Below are positions 47,239-58,000 of a stretch of DNA of 64,000 nucleotides, in pieces. Below the pieces are notes generated by a model. That model was not told the DNA's origin, made no database searches, and saw only the letters and a list, made by a program, of their open reading frames with translations. Origin of the DNA: Aquilaria yunnanensis (Eukaryota > Streptophyta > Magnoliopsida > Malvales > Thymelaeaceae); contig CM077599.1 of the NCBI GenBank assembly GCA_039654915.1, positions 74,058,001 to 74,122,000 on the forward strand, given 5' to 3'. The position numbers were made by a program, and so were the translations under genes. Each line of letters opens with the position of its first letter. Position 1 is the first letter of the stretch.

Positions 47239-47520
47239 CACATGTTGTAGCAAGATTTGGCAGTATCTAGAGACCTCAATAGGGCAACATGTGGGCTGAG
47301 TTGCCTTGCTTAGGGGTGGAGAAGTCAAGGGGCAATAGCTTGCCATCTAAGAAGAGCTCATGAGCGGAGGGCATGGTGATTAGATGTCCGAGATGGAACT
47401 CAAAGTCGAAGCTGGGGACAAGTTCCCGGATCTTAATAAGTGGAACAGGAGGAAAAGGTTTGTTGGGGGAAATAGGGGCGAATGGAGTCAAAGAGGTTGA
47501 CGTTAGCTGACCCATTTAAG
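47239..47520 (-). other. Gene-like fragment, right part, unidentified ORF
   Basis: A 79-codon minus-strand ORF (47276-47515) contains SFDFEFHLGHLITMPSAHEL followed by FLDGKLLPL. This faintly recalls plant membrane-associated kinase regulator-type proteins (acidic DFEF then a short LLPL motif). The match is too short to name it. It lies head-to-head with eIF5A, only about 180 bp from that gene's ATG. Confidence 0.3.
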
Positions 47521-47574
47521 CACGTTCAGGGGCTGAGTTATCTCTATCAACCGAGATTGAGGGCTATATGTGTA

Positions 47575-47697
47575 TTTCGGCCAAACCCTAGACAAGTCTC
47601 CATTTTCTTCCTATAAAATCTCCCTTCCCAATACGAACCTGCGATTCGCCTCACTCTACCCCTTGGATCGAACCAGAGAAGAAGCGGAGCCCCGAAA
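47575..47697 (+). promoter_or_regulatory. eIF5A core promoter and 5' leader
   Basis: A telo-box-type AAACCCTA occurs at 47583-47590 and a TATA box (CTATAAAATC, TATAAA at 47612-47617) 81 bases before the ATG. Telo-boxes are common in promoters of plant translation-machinery genes, which fits. The predicted transcript start is near 47640. The start context GAAAATGTC is normal for plants. Confidence 0.65.
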
Positions 47698-48695
47698 ATG
47701 TCGGACGAGGAGCACCACTTCGAATCCAAGGCCGACGCTGGCGCCTCCAAGACCTATCCGCAGCAGGCCGGAACCATCCGGAAGAACGGGTACATCGTCA
47801 TCAAGGCTCGTCCGTGCAAGGTTTCATGATTTGCCCCTTTAATTTTAGCTTATCTTTATTTGAATTTTGATTTTTTTTATGAAAGTGGGTGAAGTGGCCA
47901 CTTTGGTCGTCATGGATTTTGGGATTCGTTGACGGGTATTGGATGGATTGTTGTTTCATGGCCGGATCTGTTTGCCTTGTTGATTTGCCTGTGTTTGGGA
48001 TTTTTCTGAATTGAGTTCGCTGGATTTGTGGCAGGTAGTTGAGGTTTCCACTTCCAAGACTGGGAAGCATGGTCATGCGAAGTGCCACTTTGTGGGGATC
48101 GATATCTTTAATGGCAAGAAGCTTGAGGATATTGTTCCTTCTTCCCACAACTGTGATGTTAGTATTACAAAAAATTTTGAATTTTTGAAGTACTTGTGAT
48201 TGGTATTTATTTGCTTAGAATCAGTTCTAATTGTCATCTTGGATTTTGGCTTTGCAGGTGCCTCATGTCACTCGTACTGATTACCAGTTGATTGATATCT
48301 CTGAGGATGGATTTGTCAGTTCATTAATGTCTCATTCGTTCAGCTTTTCTTGTGTTTGGTTACTGGGTATTTGTTTTGATCTTCCGAGTGGTCTGTTCTA
48401 GGTGAGTCTGCTGACTGAAAATGGGAACACTAAGGATGATCTGAGGCTCCCCACCGATGAGACTCTGCTGAACTCGGTGTGTTTCAGAGTGGCTAGTGTT
48501 ACATGGAAGTGAATTGGTTCATTAGTTAGTTATAGCTTTTGTAAATTGGAGCTTAAAGCTGTTATTTATGGTTCCTTTGCTTGAGTGCAGATCAAGGAGG
48601 GGTTTGCTGAGGGCAAGGACCTTGTTGTCACAGTTATGTCTTCGATGGGGGAGGAGCAGATCTGTGCTCTTAAGGACATTGGGCCAAAGTCTTAA
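47698..48695 (+). CDS. eIF5A: Translation initiation factor 5A (eIF5A), five exons, intact
   Basis: eIF5A helps ribosomes through difficult peptide bonds and termination; its activity needs hypusine on one lysine. Exons: 47698-47820, 48035-48157, 48258-48314, 48402-48476 and 48591-48695, all with GT/AG borders and all on codon boundaries, giving 160 residues, the normal plant length. The start is [20 protein letters not shown]. The hypusination loop [12 protein letters not shown] is intact, with the modified Lys at residue 52. The S1/OB-fold half includes [31 protein letters not shown] and the end ALKDIGPKS. No frame damage was seen. This is the only clearly functional host gene in the window and is bracketed by MITEs. 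Confidence 0.97.
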
Positions 48696-50011
48696 GTTTT
48701 TGGGTTCAATCGCTGCATTTCAAGTGGAACAAGTTGCTGTAAGGGATTCCTTAGCTTTCTTCTTAAGACTTGAATAGAAATAGGTAAAGTGGATGGAAAT
48801 TTGTTGGCTGGTTCCAAAACTTTAGTGATGTCTCCTTGTTTCAGATATCCGCTGCTGCTCTTTGTTATCATTAACATCCAACCTTCTTTTGGACATGTTT
48901 TGGTATGATTCGATTCATATCTTGTTTGATCAAAGGGTTGACGCATACATTTTACATATGCTTGATTATCTCTAAACATGAATGTGATTTTATCTAGTCT
49001 TGAATCAAACTAGATTGTATTGAATTGTGAGTTTCTTTTCATTTTTTTAGCTGGGAGCACTTGTTATTTGCATGTGTTCGCACACTGCCATTGGCAGTGC
49101 CGGCATCGTGTGCGCGCAAGCTGCTCTCCTAAAAGGTTCCGATGGAGGCATTTAGATACACACTGGTCTGCAATTAGGATCTATTTTTAGTCATTTCATT
49201 TGTTCTCGACGGTGTTCTTTCTAGTAAATATGTCACAGGGATAGACTTAAACCCTCATCACCAAACAACTAAAAAAATTCAATTCGCTTTCTTCAAACCA
49301 TTTCCAAATTCATCCCTGGAAATATGCTATTGGAAGATTGCTAGAGAATAAGGAAGAGAAAAAATTAAAAATTAATACAAAAAAGTACAACAAACCTTTC
49401 TTGGATTTATGGTTTTATTATTCATCTAACTCTATTCATTTTTGTTTCCTTTCTCAGTTTTCCTCTAATTTAGCTGGTTATATTTGCTAGCTAGAACAGT
49501 GACCCGTAGGACTAAAAAAAGTATTTAAAGTATTAAGACTTCTTTTAACATTTAAGAAGATTTAGAATTTAAAAGTTAAAGCAACATCAACTTTCGAGAA
49601 TTAACTATTCTCTATTGCTATAATTAACATTTAAAGAAATATAAATGATTCGATTGATTACTGTTGTGTAAATATGTTTATTTAATTGATCGCTAGAAAG
49701 ATAATTTGTTTTTGTAATATTTTATTAGTTTGGTAATTGAATTTTAAAATTTGAGGACAAATTGAAACAGTTCAATAAAATTAAGAATGAGGAATGATAT
49801 TCCTGTCAATGTCTCTTGTAAGGAACTAGATGGACAGAAACCATTCATGCAACCTGTCGATGGTTCTCGATTGATTTGCAACATTTGTTAGTTTCAGGAT
49901 AACTGTGCAACAGAGGCTACAATTTAAGGACTGGAGGTGGAGCTTATACTATATTGATTAATCATCAAAAGCTAACCGAACATACAACTAGATATTGGAA
50001 GGTTCTGCATT
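48696..50011. other. eIF5A 3' region and intergenic sequence
   Basis: The eIF5A 3' untranslated region runs into here (to perhaps 49030). No strong AATAAA signal was pinned down. A short CG-rich word (GTGCCGGCATCGTGTGCGCG, 49097-49116) stands out but is unexplained. The rest is AT-rich with no gene recognised. Confidence 0.4.
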
Positions 50012-50019
50012 GTCTTGCC

Positions 50020-50561
50020 TAGAGATGTAAATGAGTTGGGTTTTATCGCGTGGTTCAAACTCGATTTGAGACTTTTTCAATTGAGTTTTATCAAGTTTGA
50101 GTTGGGAAATGAGCCAGATACCTTAACAAGTTGAGCCTGAGCAAGTGTTACTTGGCTTGTGAGCTTATTGAGTCTGATTGAGATGTATGAAGAATATGGT
50201 TAATTATATTAGTCCTCCTTAAGTTAAGACCATGAGTACATTTACCCCCTTTAGGTTTTAAAACTTTTAGTTACTCCATTGTTAAACAACGACCATTATA
50301 TAAAGGAATACTTACACTTTACCCCCTAAACTTAGGACATGCTTACATATAACTCCTAGGGTTTAAAAATTCATATTTAGCCCTTGATATTGTCTAGTCT
50401 ATTGGGCTTTGGCTCCAAACTCGAGCTTCCCTCAAGTAGAGCTCAAAACCTAAGTTGTGGTACAATTTCTTATCAAGTCGAACTCAGGTAGTATCCTCAA
50501 TTCATTGAGCTGAGCTTGAGCCTAGTGTGCTTGGGTTCAGTTCAACCCATTTACAACCTTA
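50020..50561. mobile_element. hAT-type MITE family M2 (542 bp), degenerate
   Basis: The left end TAGAGATGTAAATGAGTTGGG and right end TTCAACCCATTTACAACCTTA are imperfect inverted repeats. Flanks GTCTTGCC and GTTTGGTC could be a decayed 8-bp duplication. Internal TTGAGCCTGAG/CTCGAGC-type words resemble the element at 61093-61582. No coding capacity. Confidence 0.55.
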
Positions 50562-50569
50562 GTTTGGTC

Positions 50570-51187
50570 AAGAAAGACAACACCATACGGGCTAGAGCAG
50601 GAGCACTCAACACGGGAAACAAGGAAGAAAGAACAACTGAAAGTCGGAACTGAATTCCCAATGCCTTATTTGGTAATGTCACCGTCTCTGAGTTTATATA
50701 TTGTGATTTGAAATTTTTTTTTTGTTTATTTTCATGTTTCCAGAATTTGAAGACAATGTGTTATTAAAATTGCAGAGTGGAAACTCAGGAAAAGTGTTGT
50801 TTTTCCTAATTTGAAATATTTTAAAAAACGTTGAAAACAAAGCTTTCATACTATTTTAAATTGTACTTCCAGTTTTAAGAAAACAACAGATATAATTATC
50901 AAACACGTTTTCTCCGAAAAGCTGAAAATAAAAATAAAAAAAATAGTGATTAGACAACGCTTTCCATACGACCTCTAAACAAGTCTACAATAGTAACTCA
51001 AACGGAAGATTTTTTTTTCTTGGGCCAAAGATGAAAAGAAGTCGAAGAACCAATTTCTAACAATGTTTAAAGCATCTCGCCCAATGTCGAGTCCCTTCGT
51101 CGGTCCTTAGGCTTAATTTTTTTCTTGAAGAAAATTCACCTATCATTAATTAATTTGCAACCAAAACATTCGACGACCACCACTCAA
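50570..51187. other. Intergenic sequence, nothing recognised
   Basis: AT-rich with scattered A and T runs. No ORF or repeat boundary was supported. Confidence 0.4.
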
Positions 51188-51195
51188 GATAGAGA

Positions 51196-51857
51196 TAAGC
51201 CTATAAACGAACCAAATGAACACGAATAAGCCATGTTCATGTTCGTTCGTTTAACTTTTAACAAATATAAATAATAAACGAATGCAATTTCTTTATTCAT
51301 GTTCATTTGTTTATTAAAAAATGAACACAAACATGAATATGAACAATTAAAGCTGATGACTGCCATTAATCTGCATTAAAGTGAGTCTAACAATAACTGA
51401 TAGGGGCAATAGGTGATGGTGAGAGAGATTATGGATTAGGGTTAGGAGGTTCGGCTTGGTGCTACAGCAGGTTCACGCTATAAGTGAAATAACTGATTAT
51501 GTTTGGGAAACAAAGATAATAGTTTAATTTGAGGGAGATTAGGGCATAATTATATGTGTGTGGAGTAAGTGAACACCAATAAAAATATATATAATAATAA
51601 ATGTACAGCTAATATATAAATAAGCAAATAAATAGACATAAATGAACAAATAAATAAATGAACATAAATAAACAATAACCGAACGGTTTGTGAACGTAAA
51701 TGAATGAATGTGGCATTACTCGTGTTCGTTCGTTGAACTAATCAAACAGAAAATTTTATTCATGTTTGTTCGTTTAACTAAATAAATAAACATAAACAAA
51801 TTCCTATCAAACAGTTCACGAACGGTTCACCGAACACTCTGTTTATTTACACTCCTA
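51196..51857. mobile_element. hAT-type MITE family M1, copy 3 (662 bp, inverted)
   Basis: The ends TAAGCCTATAAACGAAC and GTTTATTTACACTCCTA match family M1 in reverse orientation. Flanks GATAGAGA (51188-51195) and AATAGAGA (51858-51865) are an 8-bp target duplication with one change. GTTCGTTTAAC-type repeats occur at both ends. Confidence 0.85.
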
Positions 51858-51865
51858 AATAGAGA

Positions 51866-52440
51866 TGAGCGAAAAAAATAAGCCCTCCATATCCACCAAA
51901 TATTGTGCCAACTCATAAGTAATATCAAGGCTCACGCTTAAATACACCTAGTCCACACGCTACATCCGCACTTTTATGATATTTGCAAAACTGTCACTGT
52001 GCCTTGAACAGAACATTATAGAACAACACATTAGCACTTCATAGAACAACATATTTATTTGAAGGGAACACCCCTTCCTAGAACAACACATTTGTTTGGA
52101 GGGAACAATGTTTCATATACTGATTTAAAGAATATTATTTATTAACAGTATTTCTTCTAAAATTAACAATATTTTACAAAACACCACATTTATAAGAATG
52201 GAACAACAGAGGACGCTGTCCTCCATCAGTTCCTTCAATTACGTGATTGATAATGAGTCCAAAGTAAGCGTGAATCGGATTCACCATAGAAATATGTCTT
52301 ATAAAGAGGAGATTAAAGGAGGCAATGCTATGACGTTGACGAAGGCAACCCTAGCAGTGAGATTTTGCGCTGATAGGAGTTGGCTAAGGAATTATGTTTA
52401 TAGTAGTGTTGCAGAGCTTAGCTTTTATTTATAAACAAGT
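51866..52440. other. Spacer with AGAACAACACAT words
   Basis: AGAACAACACATT recurs (52021, 52050, 52081) and is roughly the reverse complement of AATGTGTTGTTC-type words in the tandem array to the right, so the two may be ends of one older element. A 78-codon ORF (52198-52434) has no recognised domain. Confidence 0.4.
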
Positions 52441-52999
52441 ATAAGTTTTATTCCGTTGTGCTAGCTTTTATTTAGAACAAAATATAAGTTTTATTCCGTA
52501 GTGTTGTTCTATTTAGTAATAAGTAATGTTCCGTTCATACAAATATGTTATTCTATAATGTGTTGTTCATTTTGTAAGATATGCTATTCGTAAAAAGTGT
52601 TGTTTTATTCAGTAATAAGTGTTATTTTGTTTAGTAATAATTACTTGTCTATTTATACAAATGTGTTATTCTGTAATATGTTATTTATTTCGTAAGATGT
52701 GTTATTCGTAAAAAGTATTGCTTTATTTAGTAACAATGTTATTCCATTCAGCAATAATTGTTGTTCCATTCATATAAATGTATTGTTATGTATTATGATG
52801 CTTTTTTCGTAAGAAGTGTTCAGTTTTGTATAATGTGGTAGTCTTTATAGAGGAAGGTATTGTTCAACGTAATAACGTTCATTTCATAAGATACAGTGAT
52901 CATTTTGTAATAGCGTGTTTGTAGTTTGAAAATATTGAGGTATAAGTTAGTGTTTAGCTTAGTATAATATGATGTTCTTTCTATTGGAAGATGTTGTTT
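52441..52999. repeat. Tandem repeat array, about 118-bp unit
   Basis: Phrases such as ATACAAATATGTTATTCTAT (52537), ATACAAATGTGTTATTCTGT (52655) and ATATAAATGTATTGTTATG (52772) recur at 117-118-bp spacing, with TTCGTAAAAAGTGTTG-type words between. The array appears to continue at 57291-57400 beyond the hAT element (GTTTTGTAAGATATATTATT), so hAT inserted into it. Confidence 0.65.
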
Positions 53000-53399
53000 G
53001 ACGTAGTTAGAGCTGCACGTTGGGCTGACCCGGACCGGCCGGGCTTGGTCCTACCTATATTGGGCCTGGGCACGACCTGGGTTGAGGCGTGCCAGGCTTG
53101 GCCCGGTCCTAGGCCGAGCTGGGCCGAATCCGATCCTTGGGTAGCAATTTTTAATTTTTTTTTAAATTTTTAATTTCAATTTAAATTTTTAATTTTTAAT
53201 TTTAGTTTCAATTTATATTCTTAAAAATTAATTTTAATACAAAAATTTTAAAAAATATTAGTTTTAAGATTAATACACCATCACCGGTGTGAAATTTTAT
53301 TCATTTTAAAGCCAAACGACACTTACATAACATAGAACGGGCTTTACATGAGTCAATAGCAAAATGTTTTATAAAGGTAAATGCAAAATAAAAACTACA

Positions 53400-56300
53400 A
53401 TCTGTGCTAAACAGCAAAATCAGATCAAATATAAAGTAAGAAAATAATGAGCAAGTTTTGGATTTAATCATTATCCCACCGGGGTTTTCCTCGTCGGAAC
53501 TTTTGTGGTCTTGTAATCTTAAAGTTACAAGACCCCAATCATGGTTGAATATACAAACTTGAACTGCATTTGCTGATAATCGTGTGCGTTTATCTGAAAT
53601 TATATGCTTCCCAACACTGAAAGCGGACTCAGATGCAACGGTTGAGACGGGAATAGCTAGAACTTCTTTGGCAATTATGGAGAGAATTGGAAATTTGTTG
53701 CTTCTTGCTTTCCACCATTCTAGAATGTCGGTTTCACTATTCTCCCAAACCAAGTTGAGGTATGCGTCAACTTTATTAAGGCCGGATGCTGCAGCACGGG
53801 GTCGTTTGAGGAGTTGTTCCACTGGATTGAATGATGATGAGCCCGACAATGATGAACACCCGATGGTAGAGGAAGTACTGTCCGCAACCTTATCCTTATG
53901 CTGGTCAGCATAAATCTGAATAATGGCAAGTGCTTATGAATAATGGCAGTTATAGCATGAACAGAAATATGTGTCATTTCTAAGAAACTATAAGAACTCT
54001 CAACTAGCTGCTGTGTACCCATCATTCTGACGGTCGGGTCTAATGCAGATGCAAGTAAATAAATTGGGGGTATAATACTGAAATGGGTAAATTCCATTTA
54101 TGGTTCCTAACCTTATTGGATCATCCTAAACAGGTTCCTAACTTTTATTTTGTCCTATTAAAGTCCCTAACCTCCCTATTTGTGACTCAATCGTAATCAT
54201 TTCGTCATTTTTATGGCTAACTTTGACAGAATTTTTATGACAAATGCCAACATTGGTCTTATATTTTTTTATTCTCACTTAAATAACCCTTAAACTAATA
54301 AATTTCTTACTACAACTATCATCTGTGCCACACCCACATGCGTATTAGCCTTCTTCCCCATCTTTGGCCTTTGTCACCGCCTGACCTGGCTTCCATCTCC
54401 GCCTCTACCTTCAACCTTTGTCGCTGCCTGACCCGACTTCCTTCTCAACCCCTGTCTTCGACCTTCTATTGCCACTTGGCTTCCTTCTCTGCCTTTGTCT
54501 TTGACCGTCCTTCTCCGCCTGGCTTGGCTATACCTGGCCTCGTCACCTTGTCTCCTCCGATTCACCTCGTCTCTGTTGCCTCTGTTCGTCGCTTCATCTT
54601 CCTCATCTCTAATTCGCCTCATTTTCATCCCCTCCATTCGTTGCCTTAATCTTCCAATTTTCTCTAATCATACACCAAATCCAACACCCAATCTCAGTCA
54701 CCTCCGATTCACCTCTCCCCTGTCGCCTCCGATTCACCTTGCCCCTATCCCCTTCGTCCGTCACCTCCCTATCGCCTCTGATTCATCTCGCCCCTATCCC
54801 CTCTGTCTATTGCCTCTGATTCGCCTAATCTTCGTTGCCTTGATCTGTTGATTTGCTTGAATCAGTTATTAATGTGCGGGGAAGTGGTGGCTAGAGATGG
54901 TGAAGGAGGAAGAAATGGGGATATGATAGTTGTAGTGATAAATTTATTAACTTGAGGGTTATTTAAGTGAGAATAAAAAATAATAAGACCAATGTTGACA
55001 TTTTTCACAAAAATTCCGTCAAAGTTAACCATGAAAATGATAGAAGGACTACGATTGAAACACAAATAGGGACATTGGGGACTTTAATAGGATAAAATGA
55101 CGGTTAAGGACCTATTTAGGACAACGCGATAAGGTTAGGGACCATAAATGGAATTTACCCGTATTGAAATATAAAATCCATTTGTCTTTCATGGCCTTAA
55201 TTGTGTCTTTTAAGAACTCATCATCTTTGTATTGGTTAAAAACCCATGCAATGTTGACCATATGCATTAAAACTTTGTGCAATGTGGGATAGTATACACC
55301 GAAGCAAAAAACAGTGGTATCATAAAAATATCGCAGAACGACAGCTAATTTTGACTGTTTATCCCACATCTCTTATTTCAAAATCATTTTCTTTTCTTTG
55401 ATATTTATAAAACAAGTCATGTGTGCAGCAAATGACATCGCATCTATCAACATCTCGTAAGTGGAGTTCCATCGGGTAGGACAATCAAGTTTAAAACGTT
55501 TCCAACTAAAATCAAGGTCATTTTCTAGACAATATTGCTTAAATTATTTGAAAACTTTGGTCCTTGACTTAAAATAATGGATTGTCCACCTGATTTGAGT
55601 AATTTCAGTACTTAAAACTTGAAAATCTTTTTGGACAGCTAAGTTTAAAATATGACATACACATCTAATATGAAAAAATCCGGCATCACGAATAGGTTCT
55701 AATGATTCCTTAAGTGTCTCAGCCGCAGCATCGTTGTTTGATCTATTATCAAATGTTATGCTAACAACCTTGTCATGACAAAAAAAATTCTTTTAAACTT
55801 TTTGAAATTACTTGGAATATGTTCCAACCAGTATGATCGATCTCCATCCACTTAAATGCAATGATACGTTTTTGAACGACCCAACTATCATCAACCCAAT
55901 GTGTAATTATACAATAATAATCTTAACCTAGTGGTGAAGTCCACATGTCACTAGTGAATGAGATAGAATGATCAAAAGCAGAGAAGAATGCTTGTAAGTT
56001 TAATTTACCAACTTCATAAATTTTAAATGCCTCTCTCCTAGCAGTAGTCCTAGATATTCATTTAAAAGCTGGGTTTAAGTATGATTTTATCCATTTTTTC
56101 ATGTGCCTACCTTTCAATTGTGTAAATGGTTTTTCAGTTAACATCATCCATTCTACCATGCCTTCTCTACAATCTTTTTAATTAAATTTAAAAATACCTG
56201 ATCCGCCGGCAGTACTTGTAAGCTGTGTCTGACCGCCGAAACTACATCTAGACATAAATTTGGATGCTTATATTCCATGTGACGTCTCAGTGTTCCTGTG

Positions 56301-56717
56301 CCAGAGTTCTTCTTGTGCGCGAGCTTTTTGCTTGCAATGTTTGCAATGTGCGAACCTCGCATCATTTCCATGAGCATCCTTCTCGAAAACTTGGTCAAAA
56401 TGCTCTCAAACTCATGCGGTAAGCCTCGACGTCTTACCTTTTTGTGGAAGTTCGGGTTGATGGCTTGTCGGGGTTTGTTGAGAACCATTTCCTCCACCAA
56501 CATTCTTTGATGCCGTTGGCTCCACCTCCTCAACTTCATCATCAGAAAGTTGATCGTCAAGCCCTAAGTCATATTGACTCATATCGAATTGCTTATCATC
56601 GTCAGTTTGTTGGATATGTGCCCCACGAGTCGCCGGACGGGAAACTCCATGAAAAAAAGACCTCAAACTGGTGCGGGATGAAGAGCTTGAGGCATTTCCC
56701 TTTCCTTTTGATGCCAT
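53400..56717 (-). pseudogene. hAT transposase (BED finger / RICESLEEPER-like), broken
   Basis: Start ATG at 56717 (MASKGKGNASSSSSRTSLRS). A Ser-rich and acidic front is followed by a BED finger: CKHCKQKA near 56330 and, after a frameshift, SGTGTLRRHMEYKHPN near 56270. The central RNase-H-like region is readable in pieces: SISFTSDMWTS, KWMEIDHTG, CVCHILNLAVQK, CPTRWNSTYEMLIDAM and VVLRYFYDTTVF (55950-55300). The C-terminal dimerisation domain is well kept at 53770-53520: ILEWWKARSNKFPILS, EVLAIPVSTVASESAFSVGK and KRTRLSANAVQVCIFNHDW. Frameshifts, several stops and the MULE insertion (between YFN at 55170 and IIPPIYLLASALDP at 54080) make it non-functional. Confidence 0.88.
54084..55160. mobile_element. 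Long-TIR MULE-type element (1077 bp) nested in hAT
   Basis: Terminal inverted repeats of about 240 bp: GGGTAAATTCCATTTATGG onward from 54084, mirrored as CCATAAATGGAATTTACCC at 55142-55160. Target repeat ATACTGAAAT (54074-54083) and GTATTGAAAT (55161-55170), 10 bp with two changes, fits Mutator-like elements. The interior (54335-54860) is GC- and pyrimidine-rich on the plus strand, with repeated CGCCTCTGATTC/CCTCCGATTCACCT words. No transposase is present. Confidence 0.88.
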
Positions 56718-57290
56718 TTGTGTGAGAATAAATTGAGAAGAGCATGAGATTCGAAAGTAATTAAGGAATGATTAACAAAAACTGAAGAAAATAAGATTGA
56801 GAGCTTGAAAGAAATGAGAGAATGTATTAGTAAAGAAGGAGAGATTGTTAAGATTGGTATGAATAAATGGTGGAAATGGCCTCCCTATTTATAGGGGAAG
56901 GCTTTTTTTCTTTTTTACTTAAAAGCCCTTTGAATATAGTTGTTAGGGGGGCAAAAAAGTAAATTCTAGGGGTCAAAAAGGGCAGCCAATCGTTTAGGGA
57001 GTAAGTGTGTTATTTGCCTTTTTTAAAAAAAATTTTGGACCGTTGGTGGTAGGCGACCGTTGGCGAGCCACCCGTGTCGGGCTCCATGCCAATCTCTGTA
57101 TGTGCCACGCCCAATCGTGAATTGGGCCGTGCCGAGCTCACTTGCCTCTCTCCCCTCATTAGAGCTCGCAACTGGCCCACCCTTGGCCGAATTTTAACCA
57201 GTCCCATGCTGTGCCGGGCTTGACCGGTCCTGGGCTGTGCTTGACGCGAGCCGGTCCCAACCCGGCCCAATATTCATCGTTAGACGTAGT

Positions 57291-58000
57291 GATATTTGTT
57301 TTGTAAGATATATTATTCAAGATGTGGTAATCTTCTTATATGAGTGATGTTTATTTCTCTATTTATGTTGTTTGAGATTTTGTTACAGTTTTAAAAATAC
57401 TGTGAAAGTATGGATATAGTGCGTAGCTCATGTTCTTCATATAACTACTTTGTAATTACTATTCTCATGGACATAGGAATAAATTGCGTAAGCCGAATTC
57501 TGAACAGTAAACGATACGCGTCATGCCATTTGCTTTTTATGTTTTTAACTTTAGCTTTTTTCTTTCACGATTTATGGTCAACTCCTCTTTCAGTCACTAG
57601 TTGTTTTACTTCTGACCTTGTTGTTCCCCAAACTACTTTATGTGATGATAGGGTGCCTGGCTTGGTTCACTATTGTGACTGAAATCAAATCAGTGATCCG
57701 ATCACCAAATGGAGTAGTTCAGGGACTAAATGATAGGAAATAACAAACTTAGGTATTGGCTGACCATTCACAGAAATAAAAAAGCCAAAAAAATAATAAT
57801 AATAATAAAAAACTTTGGGCATGAAACTTTTCCCCACTATAATGCATGCAGGTCTCGCAAATCTAGTGTCATGAAACTCTAGCTAACTGAGACCACCATG
57901 GGCTTAACGGTCCGAGGCTTAATATTTGTTAAAGCAGGGGGATAAAAGAGTTGGTGGCAGCAGCCAGTGTAAAAAACTACTAACTTATGGGACTTCGATT
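57291..58000. other. End of the tandem array, then intergenic sequence
   Basis: 57291-57400 resembles the array left of the hAT element. 57410-57680 has short ORFs without domains. An (AAT)n microsatellite lies near 57790. Nothing else was supported. Confidence 0.35.

Larger units (their letters stand above)
53008..57282 (-). mobile_element. hAT-superfamily DNA transposon, 4.3 kb, complete ends, degenerate gene
   Basis: A perfect 8-bp target duplication GACGTAGT lies at 53000-53007 and 57283-57290. The ends are imperfect inverted repeats: TAGAGCTGCACGTTGGGC on the left and, inverted, TAACGATGAATATTGGGC on the right. GC-rich subterminal GGCCGGGC/GCCCGGCC words fill 53020-53140 and 57040-57270. 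One minus-strand transposase gene with BED finger and dimerisation domain is present but broken, and a MULE is nested inside. Confidence 0.92.
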
